A DNA stretch of 33,084 bases from an uncultured Lachnospiraceae bacterium (GCA_910585715.1 CAJUEX010000038.1:1-33084), one strand, 5' to 3'. Shown: positions 1 through 9,013, counted from the stretch's first letter. Notes: generated from the sequence alone by a model not told the origin. Program-made: numbers and translations.

Positions 1-2
1 TT

Positions 3-54
3 TCATGACGTTTTGTGCCTTGAGCAGCGCGAAAGGAATGGATATAAAAATGAA
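3..54 (+). repeat. 52-bp terminal inverted repeat, left copy
   Basis: These 52 bases are the exact reverse complement of 33033-33084. At the right end they encode part of a PIN-toxin antitoxin. Here the same frame reads HDVLCLEQRERNGYKNE and then runs out of frame through the start of the secreted-protein gene. The repeat also supplies the AAAGGA ribosome binding site and the ATG (50-52) used by that gene. It may be a recombination site, a dispersed duplication or an assembly edge. Confidence 0.85.
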
Positions 55-3000
55 TTCAAAAGGTTCAACCAAAAAAGCAATGCGGTTTCTATCTCTGCTA
101 TTGGCAGCATTCCTTTTTCTAGAGGCACAGGGCTTTACTGTGTTTGCAGAAACTGTCAGCGGAAACGAAGCAGCAGCCACAGAAGGCGGGGAGCAGGAAA
201 TACCATTAGACAGCAATGTCAGCGAAAACAATGCCATTGTCGGAGCAGGAACACCGGCAAATCCTGTTCACCACTGCACAAACAAAAATGACGGCACAGA
301 TGATACAGACTTTAGCTACATATACTTTGGAAACTATCCTCAAAGCGAGGTCACGGATGAAGCTACTATACAGGCAATTGACAGCGCTATTAGTCAGGGG
401 GTGGGACAGGCAGCAGGCACGGCAGAAAACAGCGAAGGCATTGATGTATTGGTAAACGGAATAAAGTATCGCAGGATTAGCAAAGATGATACCAATAACA
501 GCTACGGTTTTGATAAAGTGCCAAATAACGGCTACCGCTATTTTAAATGGGAGAGAATAAAATGGCGGGTGCTGCAAAATGATGGAAGCACCCTGTTTGT
601 AATAGCAGCTAAGGCAGTTGACTGTAAAGAATATAACGAAGAATTTGTAAACATTACATGGGAAAACAGCACCATAAGAAGTTGGCTGAATAACAGCTTT
701 TATAACACGGCTTTCAGCAGTAGCGAGCAGGATGCTATTGTTATGCAGAATGTAGATAATCCAGAGGATGTTGTGGAAGGAGGAAACAACACAAACGATA
801 ATATTTATCTGCTTTCTATCAGTGAAGTGAGAAATGAGACATATGGATTTTGTAGTGATAGCAGTACTTATTCTATGAGCCGCAGAATGAAAACCAGCGA
901 TTATGCTAATGCAAGAGGTGCAAGTAGTGGTAACGAGGGAAAATGCTACTGGTGGCTGCGTTCCCGCATCCGTGATAGAGAGGATCCTGAAGTTGTAGAT
1001 GCCGCAAATGTCGACAGTTCTGGGTACGCCGGTCGGAGTGGCTATAGTGTTTACTTTAACAATGGCGGCGTCTGCCCAGCTTTGCATATAAATCTTTCAT
1101 CTGGTATCTGGTCCATGGCTGAGAGAGGAGAAATAATTAACCTGCAGGCAGTGAAACGCAGGAAGGTGTATGAACAGGGCGAAAAATTGAACTTGGATGA
1201 TTTCACAGTAGCAGCCGTTTATGAAGATTCTGAGCAGATACTTGCGAAGGATTCCTATATCATAAATACCTCAGAGGTTAATATGAATACTCCGGGTAAT
1301 TACAAGTTAGAGATATCCTATAAACAAATGGATGTAACTGCGAGGGCATCTGTTGCAATCACTATAAGAAAAAAGACAAAAGAAGGAACACCAACCAACC
1401 CTGTTCATTATTGCACAAACATGGGTTGGCGCACAGGCGACACGGATTATACGGACTTTAGTTATATATATTTTGGAAGTTATCCTCAGAGTGAGGTAAC
1501 AGACGAGGTTGTCCAAAAGGCGATTGATAAGGCAATTGATGAGACGGTTACTATTTCGGATAATTCAGCGGATGTAGGAACGGATGTATGGGTAAATGGA
1601 ACAAAGTATCGCAGGATTAGCAAGAATGATACCAATTACAAAGAATATTTTGACGAGGTGTCAAACAACGGCTACCGCTATTTTAAATGGGAGCAAATAA
1701 AGTGGAGGGTACTGCAAAATAACGGAAGCACCTTATTTGTAGTAGCAGATAAGGCAATTGACTGTAAGGATTATAATGAAGGAGATGCAAGCAACGTATG
1801 GGAGAAAAGCACATGGGAGAAAAGCACTATAAGGAGCTGGCTGAATACCAGCTTTTATAACACAGCTTTTAGCAGCAGCGAGCAAAGTGCTATTATAACA
1901 CAAAACGTAGTGAATGATGGCAATCCGTTTTTGGGCACCGAAGGTGGAAATAATACAAACGATAATATTTATCTGCTTTCCATCAGTGAAGTGACTAATG
2001 AGACATATCAATTCTGTAGTGATGACGGTACTGATTCCATGAGCCGTAGAATGAAAACAAGTGATTATGCCAATGCAAGAGGCACATGGAAAGATGAAGA
2101 ATGTAATTGTAATTGGTATTTACGCACACACAGTGGCGTTTTTTTTAAAGATGGTAAATATATTTATGCCTGTGGGGCTGTTTCTCCGGAGGAGACATAT
2201 AGCAATGGCGGCATCTGCCCAGCCTTGCATATAAATCTTTCCTCTGATACATGGTCCGAGGCAACAAGCAATGAAGGAGAAAAAGAAAATAATCTAATCA
2301 GCCTGCAGGCATCAAAAACAAAGAAAATATATGAGCAGGGTGAAAAATTAGACTTGGATGATTTGACAGTAACAGCAGTCTATGAGGATTTTAAGCAGAT
2401 ACTTACCAAAGATTCCTATGTCGTAAATACATCAGGAATAGATATGAACACCCCAGGCAATTATGAGTTAGAAATATCTTATACCGAAAAAAATGTAACC
2501 AGAAAGACTGTTATTACAATTACAGTAAAGGAAAAGACCGGCGAAGATACCAGGCAGCCTGACAGCGGCAACCAAAACCAGCCCATAAAAGTTAGAAAGC
2601 TGACCATAACAGCCCCATCAAAAAAGCTGGTTGCAGATCAAAAGGTAAAGCTGACTTTAAAGGTAGAGCCGGAGAATGCTTCGGAGAAAAGTGTGGTATG
2701 GGAAACAAGCAATAAAAAATATGCTACCATAGACAAAAACGGAAAGCTTTCCCTGAAAAAGACAGGCATCGGAAAAACAGTTACCGTCACTGCTACCGCA
2801 AAAGACGGCAGCGGCAAAAAAGCTACCATAAAAATCAAGATTATGAAACATGCTGTAAAAAGCATAAAGCTGAAAGCCTCATCCAAAACTTTAAAGGCAG
2901 GCAGATCCATGACAGTCAAGGCAACTGTAAATACTACTGGAAAGAGCGTAAATAAGACCTTAAAATGGCAAAGCTCCAACACCAGATATGCCACCGTCAA

Positions 3001-3115
3001 CAAAAAGGGCAAAGTAACAGCCAAAAAAGCCGGAAAAGGAAAGACTGTGACCATTACAGCGGCATCCACAGATGGAAGCAATAAAAAGGCAAAGGTGAAG
3101 ATTAGAATTAAGTAA
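50..3115 (+). CDS. Secreted multidomain protein, DUF6273-like and bacterial Ig-like (BIG) domains
   Basis: Large exported protein of about 1021 residues. The N-terminus is a signal peptide (basic STKKAMR, hydrophobic LSLLLAAFLFLEA, cleavage likely after FAE/VSG). Two tandem modules follow, each a domain of the DUF6273 type (IYFGNYPQSEVTDE, KWRVLQN, STIRSWLN, YLLSISEV, RRMKTSDYANARG, CPALHINLSS; about residues 72-355 and 450-737) followed by an Ig-like domain (YEQGEKLNLDDFTV type). Two BIG2 domains close the protein (about 848-932 and 934-1021), rich in lysine and ending KVKIRIK without an LPXTG anchor, so it is probably released or held by charge. ATG at 50 is preferred because AAAGGA precedes it; ATG at 38 sits too close to that site, and ATG at 5 belongs to the terminal repeat. 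Its biochemical role is unknown; the family occurs in gut Clostridia surface proteins. Confidence 0.85.
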   Translation: MNSKGSTKKAMRFLSLLLAAFLFLEAQGFTVFAETVSGNEAAATEGGEQEIPLDSNVSENNAIVGAGTPANPVHHCTNKNDGTDDTDFSYIYFGNYPQSEVTDEATIQAIDSAISQGVGQAAGTAENSEGIDVLVNGIKYRRISKDDTNNSYGFDKVPNNGYRYFKWERIKWRVLQNDGSTLFVIAAKAVDCKEYNEEFVNITWENSTIRSWLNNSFYNTAFSSSEQDAIVMQNVDNPEDVVEGGNNTNDNIYLLSISEVRNETYGFCSDSSTYSMSRRMKTSDYANARGASSGNEGKCYWWLRSRIRDREDPEVVDAANVDSSGYAGRSGYSVYFNNGGVCPALHINLSSGIWSMAERGEIINLQAVKRRKVYEQGEKLNLDDFTVAAVYEDSEQILAKDSYIINTSEVNMNTPGNYKLEISYKQMDVTARASVAITIRKKTKEGTPTNPVHYCTNMGWRTGDTDYTDFSYIYFGSYPQSEVTDEVVQKAIDKAIDETVTISDNSADVGTDVWVNGTKYRRISKNDTNYKEYFDEVSNNGYRYFKWEQIKWRVLQNNGSTLFVVADKAIDCKDYNEGDASNVWEKSTWEKSTIRSWLNTSFYNTAFSSSEQSAIITQNVVNDGNPFLGTEGGNNTNDNIYLLSISEVTNETYQFCSDDGTDSMSRRMKTSDYANARGTWKDEECNCNWYLRTHSGVFFKDGKYIYACGAVSPEETYSNGGICPALHINLSSDTWSEATSNEGEKENNLISLQASKTKKIYEQGEKLDLDDLTVTAVYEDFKQILTKDSYVVNTSGIDMNTPGNYELEISYTEKNVTRKTVITITVKEKTGEDTRQPDSGNQNQPIKVRKLTITAPSKKLVADQKVKLTLKVEPENASEKSVVWETSNKKYATIDKNGKLSLKKTGIGKTVTVTATAKDGSGKKATIKIKIMKHAVKSIKLKASSKTLKAGRSMTVKATVNTTGKSVNKTLKWQSSNTRYATVNKKGKVTAKKAGKGKTVTITAASTDGSNKKAKVKIRIK

Positions 3116-3441
3116 TGTGAAAAGTAAAATAACCATAAAGTAAAAGTTATTTCAAAAAGCAGGGTTGCTGACATATTTCATGAATTCATCAGCCCTGTTT
3201 TTTTGATATCTGTTTTTTGACATCTGCTTTTTTACATTGTAAAATTCTTTAAAATATTATCTGTTAAGAAAATATATTTTATCGATTTTTTATAAATACA
3301 TTCTTGAAATAAATACTCTCCATATGATAAAATACAAAAAAGCATTTATCTTCTAACTATTCAGCGAAAAGCCGGTCTGGCATCATTTCTGCAAAGTCAA
3401 AGAACATCAATGCTTTCTATTTACCCAATAACAGGAAATAA
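3116..3441. other. Intergenic stretch
   Basis: Apart from the terminator at 3160-3204, this AT-rich stretch holds no convincing gene. Its right end leads into the Rpn-family remnant and may contain unrecognisable decayed sequence of the same gene. Confidence 0.5.
3160..3204 (+). terminator. Intrinsic terminator of the secreted-protein gene
   Basis: A 12-bp stem (3160-3171 with 3188-3199; one mismatch and one G-U) is followed by a T run to 3204. Confidence 0.75.
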
Positions 3442-3817
3442 AAGCAGCTAAAGATATAGAAAAGGCAGTAAGGAAATCAGTAGATGAGTGCATAGCGGAA
3501 GGAATCCTGAAAGATTTTCTGATGAAACACAAAGCGGAGGCGGTACAGATGAGCATATTTGAGTATGATGAAGAATTGCATGAAAGAACCTTGCGGGAGG
3601 AAGGTTATGAAGAGGGTCTGGAACAGGGACTGGAGTATGGAAAAGCAATAGGACAGAGTTTATTTTATTAAAACTGCTGGAAAAATTAGCCCCTGTTCCT
3701 GAAGAGCTAAAGCAGAAAGTTCTGTCAGTTAAAGACAGCGAGATTTTGCAGAAGTGGTTTGAGCTTGCAGTCAAGGCAGAATCTTTGGAAGCCTTTTTAC
3801 AGACCATGGATGACTAA
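3442..3817 (+). pseudogene. Rpn-family PD-(D/E)XK nuclease/putative transposase, C-terminal remnant
   Basis: Translation gives the typical C-terminal part of Rpn (recombination-promoting nuclease, formerly putative transposase) proteins: AVRKSVDECIAEGILKDFL, then MSIFEYDEELHERTLREE and a Glu/Gly-rich EEGLEQGLEYGK segment. This frame stops near 3669. The tail continues in another frame as LLKLLEKLAPVPEELKQKV... EILQKWFELAVKAESLEAF and ends at 3817. The N-terminal catalytic domain is absent and there is a frameshift near 3660, so the gene is inactive. Such remnants are common in Lachnospiraceae genomes. Confidence 0.75.
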
Positions 3818-3917
3818 ATTTATTTTCCCAGCTTTCATCTTTGTCCAAATTAAAATCCCAATTTACCCGTTTTTCAAACATTTTCAAACTATCGCAGCCA
3901 TTACATAAAACCACCTA

Positions 3918-3947
3918 TTGAACTCCCCCCAATAAATACAGTATAAT
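3918..3947 (+). promoter_or_regulatory. Candidate sigma-A promoter of asnA
   Basis: TTGAAC (3918-3923), an 18-nt spacer and TATAAT (3942-3947) lie about 90 nt upstream of the asnA start. The remaining leader is too short for a T-box. Confidence 0.6.
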
Positions 3948-4035
3948 ATCCCATGAGCACAAAATCTCTTTCATATTTCAACTTCACAGAGATTACATTA
4001 TATGTATAGGAAAACCTTACACGGGAGGAAATAAC

Positions 4036-5046
4036 ATGAGCAAAATTACAATACCCCAGGGCTATGAATCCCCTTTGGATATTAAAGAAACAGAAGTAGC
4101 AATCAAGCGGGTAAAGGACTTTTTTGAAAGGGAGCTTGCCACCCAGCTGAACTTAAAACGTGTGTCAGCCCCTTTGTTCGTAAAGCCGGAATCCGGTTTA
4201 AACGACAACTTAAACGGAGTGGAAAGGCCTGTAAGCTTCGGTATCAAAGAGCAGCAGGACAAAGAAGTGGAAATCGTCCATTCCCTGGCAAAATGGAAGC
4301 GTCAGGCATTAAAGCGTTATGGCTTTTCCAAAGGAGAAGGCCTGTATACAGATATGAACGCCATCCGCAGGGACGAGGATACTGACAATATCCATTCCAT
4401 ATTTGTAGACCAGTGGGACTGGGAAAAAATTCTTGGAAAAGAAGAGCGGAATGTGGACTACTTACAGGAAACGGTAAAATCCGTTTACGAAGCCCTTCGA
4501 GTCACGGAAAAATACATGTCAAATAAATACAATTACATCAACTGCATTCTTCCGGAAGAAATTACTTTTGTAACGTCACAGGAATTAGAAGACAAATATC
4601 CGGACCTGACCCCAAAAGAAAGAGAAAACATCATTGCAAAAGAAAAAGGCGCCGTATTTATTATGGGAATCGGCGGAGCCCTTGTATCAGGGGAAAGGCA
4701 TGACGGAAGAGCGCCGGATTATGATGACTGGGCATTAAACGGAGATATCATCGTATATTATCCTATACTGGACATGGCTCTTGAATTGTCCTCCATGGGT
4801 ATCCGGGTAAATGAAGAGTCCTTAAGAAAGCAGCTTCAGATTGCCGGCTGTGAAGAAAGGGCGGAGCTTCCTTTCCAGGCTTCCCTGCTAAAAGGTGAGC
4901 TGCCCCTTACTATTGGCGGCGGCATCGGCCAGTCCAGAATCTGTATGTTTTACTTGAGAAAAGCCCATATAGGCGAAGTACAATCATCTATCTGGCCCGA
5001 AGAAATCTGCACACAGGCAGAAGAGGCAGGAATTCATCTGCTATAA
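4036..5046 (+). CDS. asnA: Aspartate--ammonia ligase (asparagine synthetase A)
   Basis: AsnA makes asparagine from aspartate, ammonia and ATP in the cytoplasm and has a class II aminoacyl-tRNA-synthetase-like fold. The 336-residue length fits the family (about 330-340). Recognisable conserved stretches are SAPLFVKPESGLNDNLNG near the N-terminus, HSLAKWKRQAL, YTDMNAIRRDED, FVDQWDWEK and the C-terminal GGGIGQSRICMF, a class II motif 3-like segment. ATG at 4036 follows GGGAGGAAATAAC, a strong ribosome binding site. The gene is monocistronic: it has its own promoter at 3918 and a terminator at 5063-5108. Confidence 0.97.
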   Translation: MSKITIPQGYESPLDIKETEVAIKRVKDFFERELATQLNLKRVSAPLFVKPESGLNDNLNGVERPVSFGIKEQQDKEVEIVHSLAKWKRQALKRYGFSKGEGLYTDMNAIRRDEDTDNIHSIFVDQWDWEKILGKEERNVDYLQETVKSVYEALRVTEKYMSNKYNYINCILPEEITFVTSQELEDKYPDLTPKERENIIAKEKGAVFIMGIGGALVSGERHDGRAPDYDDWALNGDIIVYYPILDMALELSSMGIRVNEESLRKQLQIAGCEERAELPFQASLLKGELPLTIGGGIGQSRICMFYLRKAHIGEVQSSIWPEEICTQAEEAGIHLL

Positions 5047-5062
5047 CTTACCAAATAAAAAA

Positions 5063-5108
5063 GGTAATGGTTCAGCCCATGGAGGAAAGGCTCAACTGTT
5101 GCCTTTTT
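5063..5108 (+). terminator. Intrinsic terminator of asnA
   Basis: A 15-bp imperfect stem pairs 5063-5077 with 5089-5103, followed by TTTTT. Confidence 0.8.
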
Positions 5109-5250
5109 AATTGAAAAAAATAGATTATAGTAATAGGAACAATTATTCCTTCATAAAATTTAGAAAGTGAATGTACAATTGCAGCATAACGATTTAGCCA
5201 ACAGTTCCCTCTATAGGCTGAGCTGTTTTACTAAAAGACGGGGGCAATCA

Positions 5251-5775
5251 ATGAACGTACTTGCAAACATTTCTAATATTATCATACCGCTTTTGATTTT
5301 TTATATCATTGCCTATGGCATTGCGGAAAAGGTAGAGGTTTATGAGGACTTTATAAAAGGGGCAAAGGATGGACTTGTTACTGTAGTAAATATCATGCCT
5401 ACCATGATTGGACTTATGGTGGCGGTTGGCGTTTTGCGTGCTTCCGGATTTTTGGATTTTATAGGTAAATTGTTTGGAAGGCTGACGGAAAAAATAGGAT
5501 TTCCGGGAGAGCTGGTTCCTTTAAGCTTTATTAAAATGTTTTCTTCTTCTGCAGCTACCGGGCTTGTGCTGGATATCTTCAAAGAATATGGAACAGACTC
5601 CAGAATGGGGCTTATTACGTCGTTGATGATGAGCTGTACGGAAACGATTTTTTATACGATGTCCGTATATTTTATGGCAGCAAAGGTCTCCAAAACAAGA
5701 TTCACGTTGACGGGCGCCCTTCTTTCCACATTGGCGGGCACCATTGCCAGCGTCGTATTAGCGGGAATAATGTAA
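5251..5775 (+). CDS. spmB: Spore maturation protein B (nucleoside recognition domain)
   Basis: Polytopic membrane protein of 174 residues, matching the usual SpmB length. SpmA and SpmB take part in spore-core dehydration and heat resistance in Bacillus and Clostridium. Visible family features are the hydrophobic N-terminus NISNIIIPLLIFYIIAYG, the segment GLVTVVNIMPTMIGLMVAV, the loop FPGELVPLSFIKMFSSSAA and the ending GTIASVVLAGIM. ATG at 5251 (MNVLANIS) is chosen because a GGGGG ribosome binding site lies at 5240-5244; the frame is open further upstream but that part does not resemble the family. No spmA gene is adjacent, which is unusual because the two normally form an operon. Confidence 0.9.
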   Translation: MNVLANISNIIIPLLIFYIIAYGIAEKVEVYEDFIKGAKDGLVTVVNIMPTMIGLMVAVGVLRASGFLDFIGKLFGRLTEKIGFPGELVPLSFIKMFSSSAATGLVLDIFKEYGTDSRMGLITSLMMSCTETIFYTMSVYFMAAKVSKTRFTLTGALLSTLAGTIASVVLAGIM

Positions 5776-5804
5776 AAAAACAGAATATTATAAAGAATAT
5801 ATGA

Positions 5805-5837
5805 GGGAACAGTGGAAAATTCAGGCTGTTCCTTTTT
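5805..5837 (+). terminator. Intrinsic terminator of spmB
   Basis: GGGAACAG pairs with CTGTTCC across a short loop, followed by a T run ending at 5837. Confidence 0.75.
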
Positions 5838-5948
5838 GGCATTCTATGATAATATGTAATTATCAATGATAAGAAAAACAGAAGTTTTTTTGATGGAATA
5901 TAGCGGGGAAAGGGGTGGATAAATATAGAGAATTATCAGCAGAAAATA

Positions 5949-7562
5949 TTGGATATTTTATTTGCTAACCGGAAAAACATGTTTTTTTACTGGGACTGTG
6001 TACAGGCATCCTGGCAGGTGTTTGGAGAATGTATTCCAAAGATGAATTCCAAAGCAGCAAATCCTTTGAAGGCTCTTTTAGATAACCGGTTGATTTTGCC
6101 GGAGGACAGAAATATATTTCAAACCTACCTAACCCGGATTGAAAACGGAGTACAGGAAGGGATGCCGGAAGACAGTTTGGAAGTACAATGTCATGTAAAA
6201 TCTAAAGAAGGATATCAATGGTACAAAATAAACTGCCATTTTAAAAAGGATAAACAAGGAAGGATTTTGGAGGCAGCAGGCATTTTAGAGCTTATGAGCG
6301 CTATTGAAATCATGCAGAAAAGCCAGCTTGCGCGCCTTACCATGGACCGGAACCCGCAAGTATTCGCAACGGCTATCAGAGAGCAGTTTGCCAAATATCC
6401 TCAGGATAAATTTGCCTTTATACAGTTTGACGTGGAAAAATTTAAAATGATCAATGAGCTCTACGGTGAGGAATTTGGAACGGAAGTGCTTGGAAATATT
6501 TTAAATACCTTAAAGGGAATCTGCAATAAGGAACAGCTGTTTGCCAGATTGAGCGCTGATTTATTCCTTGTAGTGACCAGATACGAAGAGGAGAAGGAGC
6601 TGATAGAATTTATTCACTATCTGGAGGAAAATCTGAATCATTATAAGGATGTTACCTATTCCTTTGCATTTGGAGTCTATCTGGTTACGGATAAAACCAT
6701 GGAAACAAGACATATGGGGGATTCCGCTTCTTTGGCAAGAAAGAGCATAAAAGGAAATGCCCTCCAGAATATTGCTTTTTTTCAGGAAAGCCTGAAAAGT
6801 ACTCTTTACAGCAGAAAATTTATTGAGGACAATATGAAAGCGGCTTTGGAGAACGGGGAGTTTGTCATGTACCTGCAGCCCAAGTACAGTATTTCCGAAA
6901 ACTGTATAATCGGAGCAGAAGCTTTGGTACGCTGGATTCATCCGGAAATGGGAATGATAGCCCCTATGAACTTTATTCCGGTTCTGGAGGAAAACGGTTT
7001 TATTGTAAAGCTGGACGAATACATATGGGAGCAGGCATGCCGCACCATAAAAACCTGGATGGATGAAAACAGGACACCTGTTCCTATATCTGTAAATGTT
7101 TCCAGAGTTCATTTAATGAAGGAGCAGATTTTGCATACCTTAAAAACATTGCTGGAAAAATATCAGATTCCAAAAGAGCTTTTGGAACTGGAAATTACAG
7201 AAACAGTGCATAATATTAATATTGACGGGGCAATCCATTCGTTAAAAGAGGAAGGCTACACCCTGTTAATGGATGATTTTGGTTCAGGAGCTTCTTCCCT
7301 GAATACCCTGAAAAATACACCTTTTGATGTAATCAAGATTGACAGGGAATTTTTAAATCACTTTATAGAATCGGAAAGAGGACAGAAAATCATTGCCCAT
7401 ACTATTCATATGACAAAGGATATCGGGCTTGATTTGATTGCAGAAGGGGTAGAGACAAAGGAACAGGCAGTATTTTTACAGGATTGTGGATGTAATATGG
7501 CTCAGGGTTATTTTTATGCAAAGCCAATGCCCCTTGAGGAATTTGATAAATTTATTTCATAG
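5949..7562 (+). CDS. Diguanylate phosphodiesterase, degenerate GGDEF plus EAL domain
   Basis: Soluble three-part signalling protein of about 537 residues. Residues 1-120 look like a PAS-type sensor. Residues 140-285 form a GGDEF fold in which the active-site motif is replaced by SADLF, so cyclase activity is unlikely. Residues 285-537 are an EAL domain with intact AEALVRW, a metal-binding LEITET segment, MDDFGSG and EGVET, predicting hydrolysis of c-di-GMP. The listed start is a TTG at 5949, which lacks a ribosome binding site. A better-placed site (AGGGGTGG, 5911-5918) lies 6 nt before an ATA codon at 5925, which would begin IENYQQKILDIL; no in-frame ATG, GTG or CTG is available upstream before the stop at 5901. 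The gene lies between two terminators and stands alone. Confidence 0.9.
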   Translation: MDILFANRKNMFFYWDCVQASWQVFGECIPKMNSKAANPLKALLDNRLILPEDRNIFQTYLTRIENGVQEGMPEDSLEVQCHVKSKEGYQWYKINCHFKKDKQGRILEAAGILELMSAIEIMQKSQLARLTMDRNPQVFATAIREQFAKYPQDKFAFIQFDVEKFKMINELYGEEFGTEVLGNILNTLKGICNKEQLFARLSADLFLVVTRYEEEKELIEFIHYLEENLNHYKDVTYSFAFGVYLVTDKTMETRHMGDSASLARKSIKGNALQNIAFFQESLKSTLYSRKFIEDNMKAALENGEFVMYLQPKYSISENCIIGAEALVRWIHPEMGMIAPMNFIPVLEENGFIVKLDEYIWEQACRTIKTWMDENRTPVPISVNVSRVHLMKEQILHTLKTLLEKYQIPKELLELEITETVHNINIDGAIHSLKEEGYTLLMDDFGSGASSLNTLKNTPFDVIKIDREFLNHFIESERGQKIIAHTIHMTKDIGLDLIAEGVETKEQAVFLQDCGCNMAQGYFYAKPMPLEEFDKFIS

Positions 7563-7594
7563 ATTCAATATCATATAGTTAGCGATAAGTAACC

Positions 7595-7637
7595 AAACAA
7601 AGGGACTCAGGGTATTTAAATGAGTCCCTTTGTTTTT
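7595..7637. terminator. Bidirectional terminator between the EAL gene and the AEC permease
   Basis: A 15-bp perfect stem pairs 7595-7609 with 7621-7635, with T runs on both strands. It serves both convergent genes and overlaps the last codons of the permease. Confidence 0.85.
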
Positions 7638-8578
7638 AATAAAAACAGCCAAAAGGTCAGGGTGACGGAGCTTAAAAAGGTAGTAGTCACCACCGTGCTG
7701 GAGGTAAGCACTCCTTCATGTCCCAGATTTTTTGCCATAATAAAGCAGCTTGCGGTGGTGGGAGCGCCTAACATGACCAATATGGCAACCAGCTCTTCTC
7801 CCCGAAAGCCCAGATAAGAGGCCAGAGGAAGGAAAAGGGCAGGCTGTAATATAAGCCTTATAGAAGACGCAGCCAGGGTAGGTGCAATTTTGTTTAAAGC
7901 CTTTTTTCCTTCAAAAGCGGCTCCCAAGCCAATGAGTGCAAGAGGTGTTGCAAGATTTGAAAAATTTCCTGCAGTCTTTAAAAGGAACCGGGGAAGGGGA
8001 AGCTTTAATAAGGACGCAGCCATTCCCAGAATAATGCCGATAATAATGGGATTTTTGGCAATGCCCGTCAGGGTCTTTTTTAAGTGAGCTTTATTCAGGG
8101 AATGTGTGCCTTCTGCCATTTCCTTCGGATTGGTCAGGGATAATATAATGACAGCATAAATATTGTAAAGAGGCACGGTTCCGATTATCATTAAAGGAGT
8201 TACCCTGGAAGAACCATAAATATTCTGTATAAAGGCAAGCCCCAGCACGGCGGCGCTTCCCCGATAGGAGGCCTGAATGAATTCACCAAATATGGTTTTG
8301 TCCTTTAAAAAGAATATAGACAACGCTGTAATGAGCAGACAGCACATTAGGGTAACAAAAAAGCAGTACAGAACGTAACGGGTGTCCCATACCTGATAAA
8401 AATCTGCATGATAAATGTCTAAAAATAACAAAACAGGTAAAGTTATGTTATAATTGAATTTATTTAAGGTTGTTACAAAGGAGTCATCCATGTAATGGAA
8501 TTGCCTTAACAGATAGCCGATGACCATTGTCAGGAAGATGGGGATGGTTGCGTTCAGGCTGAAAATTAGATTGTTCAA
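7616..8578 (-). CDS. AEC family transporter (auxin efflux carrier type permease)
   Basis: Integral membrane protein of 320 residues, the usual length of AEC transporters, with about ten hydrophobic segments in two halves. Visible examples are IPIFLTMVIGYLLR at the N-terminus, LLFLDIYH, AAVLGLAFIQNIYG, PIIIGIILGMAASLL and LATPLALIGLGAAF. The C-terminal half has the family-like ILVMLGAPTTASCFIMA. Members export or import organic anions such as malate; the substrate here cannot be told. The start is TTG at 8578, preceded on the minus strand by AAGAAGGTAATCATT. The 3' end overlaps the shared terminator. Upstream lies the non-coding foldback element region. Confidence 0.9.
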   Translation of the reverse strand: MNNLIFSLNATIPIFLTMVIGYLLRQFHYMDDSFVTTLNKFNYNITLPVLLFLDIYHADFYQVWDTRYVLYCFFVTLMCCLLITALSIFFLKDKTIFGEFIQASYRGSAAVLGLAFIQNIYGSSRVTPLMIIGTVPLYNIYAVIILSLTNPKEMAEGTHSLNKAHLKKTLTGIAKNPIIIGIILGMAASLLKLPLPRFLLKTAGNFSNLATPLALIGLGAAFEGKKALNKIAPTLAASSIRLILQPALFLPLASYLGFRGEELVAILVMLGAPTTASCFIMAKNLGHEGVLTSSTVVTTTFLSSVTLTFWLFLLKTKGLI

Positions 8579-8665
8579 AATGATTACCTTCTTTCAAGTT
8601 ATGGATTATACGGGATGTTGGGGGATTTGTAAAGAGGTGGGTGGGGGTGTTCGATGAGGGGGGAC

Positions 8666-8870
8666 GCAGGAGACGGCATAGGTGTATGGGATTGGGGGGC
8701 AGGGGCATTGGATGGAAATCTCTTACTGGCACGCTCTCGCTCTATGAAAACGCAGCAGTACTAACGCACCAAAGTACGGTGCGTAAGGACTGGCGTTTTC
8801 ATAAGGCCTGTAAGAGATTTCCATCCAATGCCCCTGCCCCCCAATCCCATACACCTATGCCGCCTCCTGC
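8666..8870 (-). repeat. Foldback element, copy 1 (conserved core in locus-specific inverted arms)
   Basis: A left arm (8666-8726) and right arm (8810-8870) form a 61-bp stem with one mismatch (base 8673). The enclosed core (8727-8809), read on the minus strand, matches the core of the second element at 31420-31500, including ACTGCTGCGTTTT, a short variable junction and GAGCGAGAGCGTG. Inside the core, ATGAAAAC pairs with GTTTTCAT, and an inner hairpin pairs ACGCACC with GGTGCGT. The arms, rich in G on one strand and C on the other, are unrelated to those of copy 2. No protein is encoded. It could be a structured RNA, a terminator-like element or a foldback mobile element. Confidence 0.85.
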
Positions 8871-9013
8871 TGGGTATTGAAGCGCCTTTTGGATGGGGTG
8901 GTGAAGGTTTTGGGGCTGAGATAGAGTTTCTTGTGAGGCTGTGGTGTGAAGGACTTTTAAGGGAATGAATTAGGGGATATAGGAGAGTGGGGAGAGGGAG
9001 AGAAATATTTGAA

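Noticed and set aside
13..291. 92-codon frame continuing the antitoxin sequence into the secreted-protein gene
   Set aside because: Only the first 17 codons match the antitoxin (from the 52-bp repeat); beyond position 54 it is out of frame with a real gene.
206..1087. 293-codon minus-strand frame inside the secreted-protein gene
   Set aside because: It is antisense to clear DUF6273-like coding sequence and has no protein features of its own.
2638..3174. 178-codon minus-strand frame with hydrophobic translation
   Set aside because: It is the complement of lysine-rich BIG2 domains; AAA/AAG codons read as Phe/Leu on the other strand.
3918..4035. T-box or riboswitch before asnA
   Set aside because: Only about 90 nt lie between the -10 box and the start codon, with no T-box sequence or strong hairpin.
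8666..8870. CRISPR array or tRNA-like element in the foldback region
   Set aside because: There are no regularly spaced direct repeats, and the fold is a single long hairpin, not a cloverleaf.
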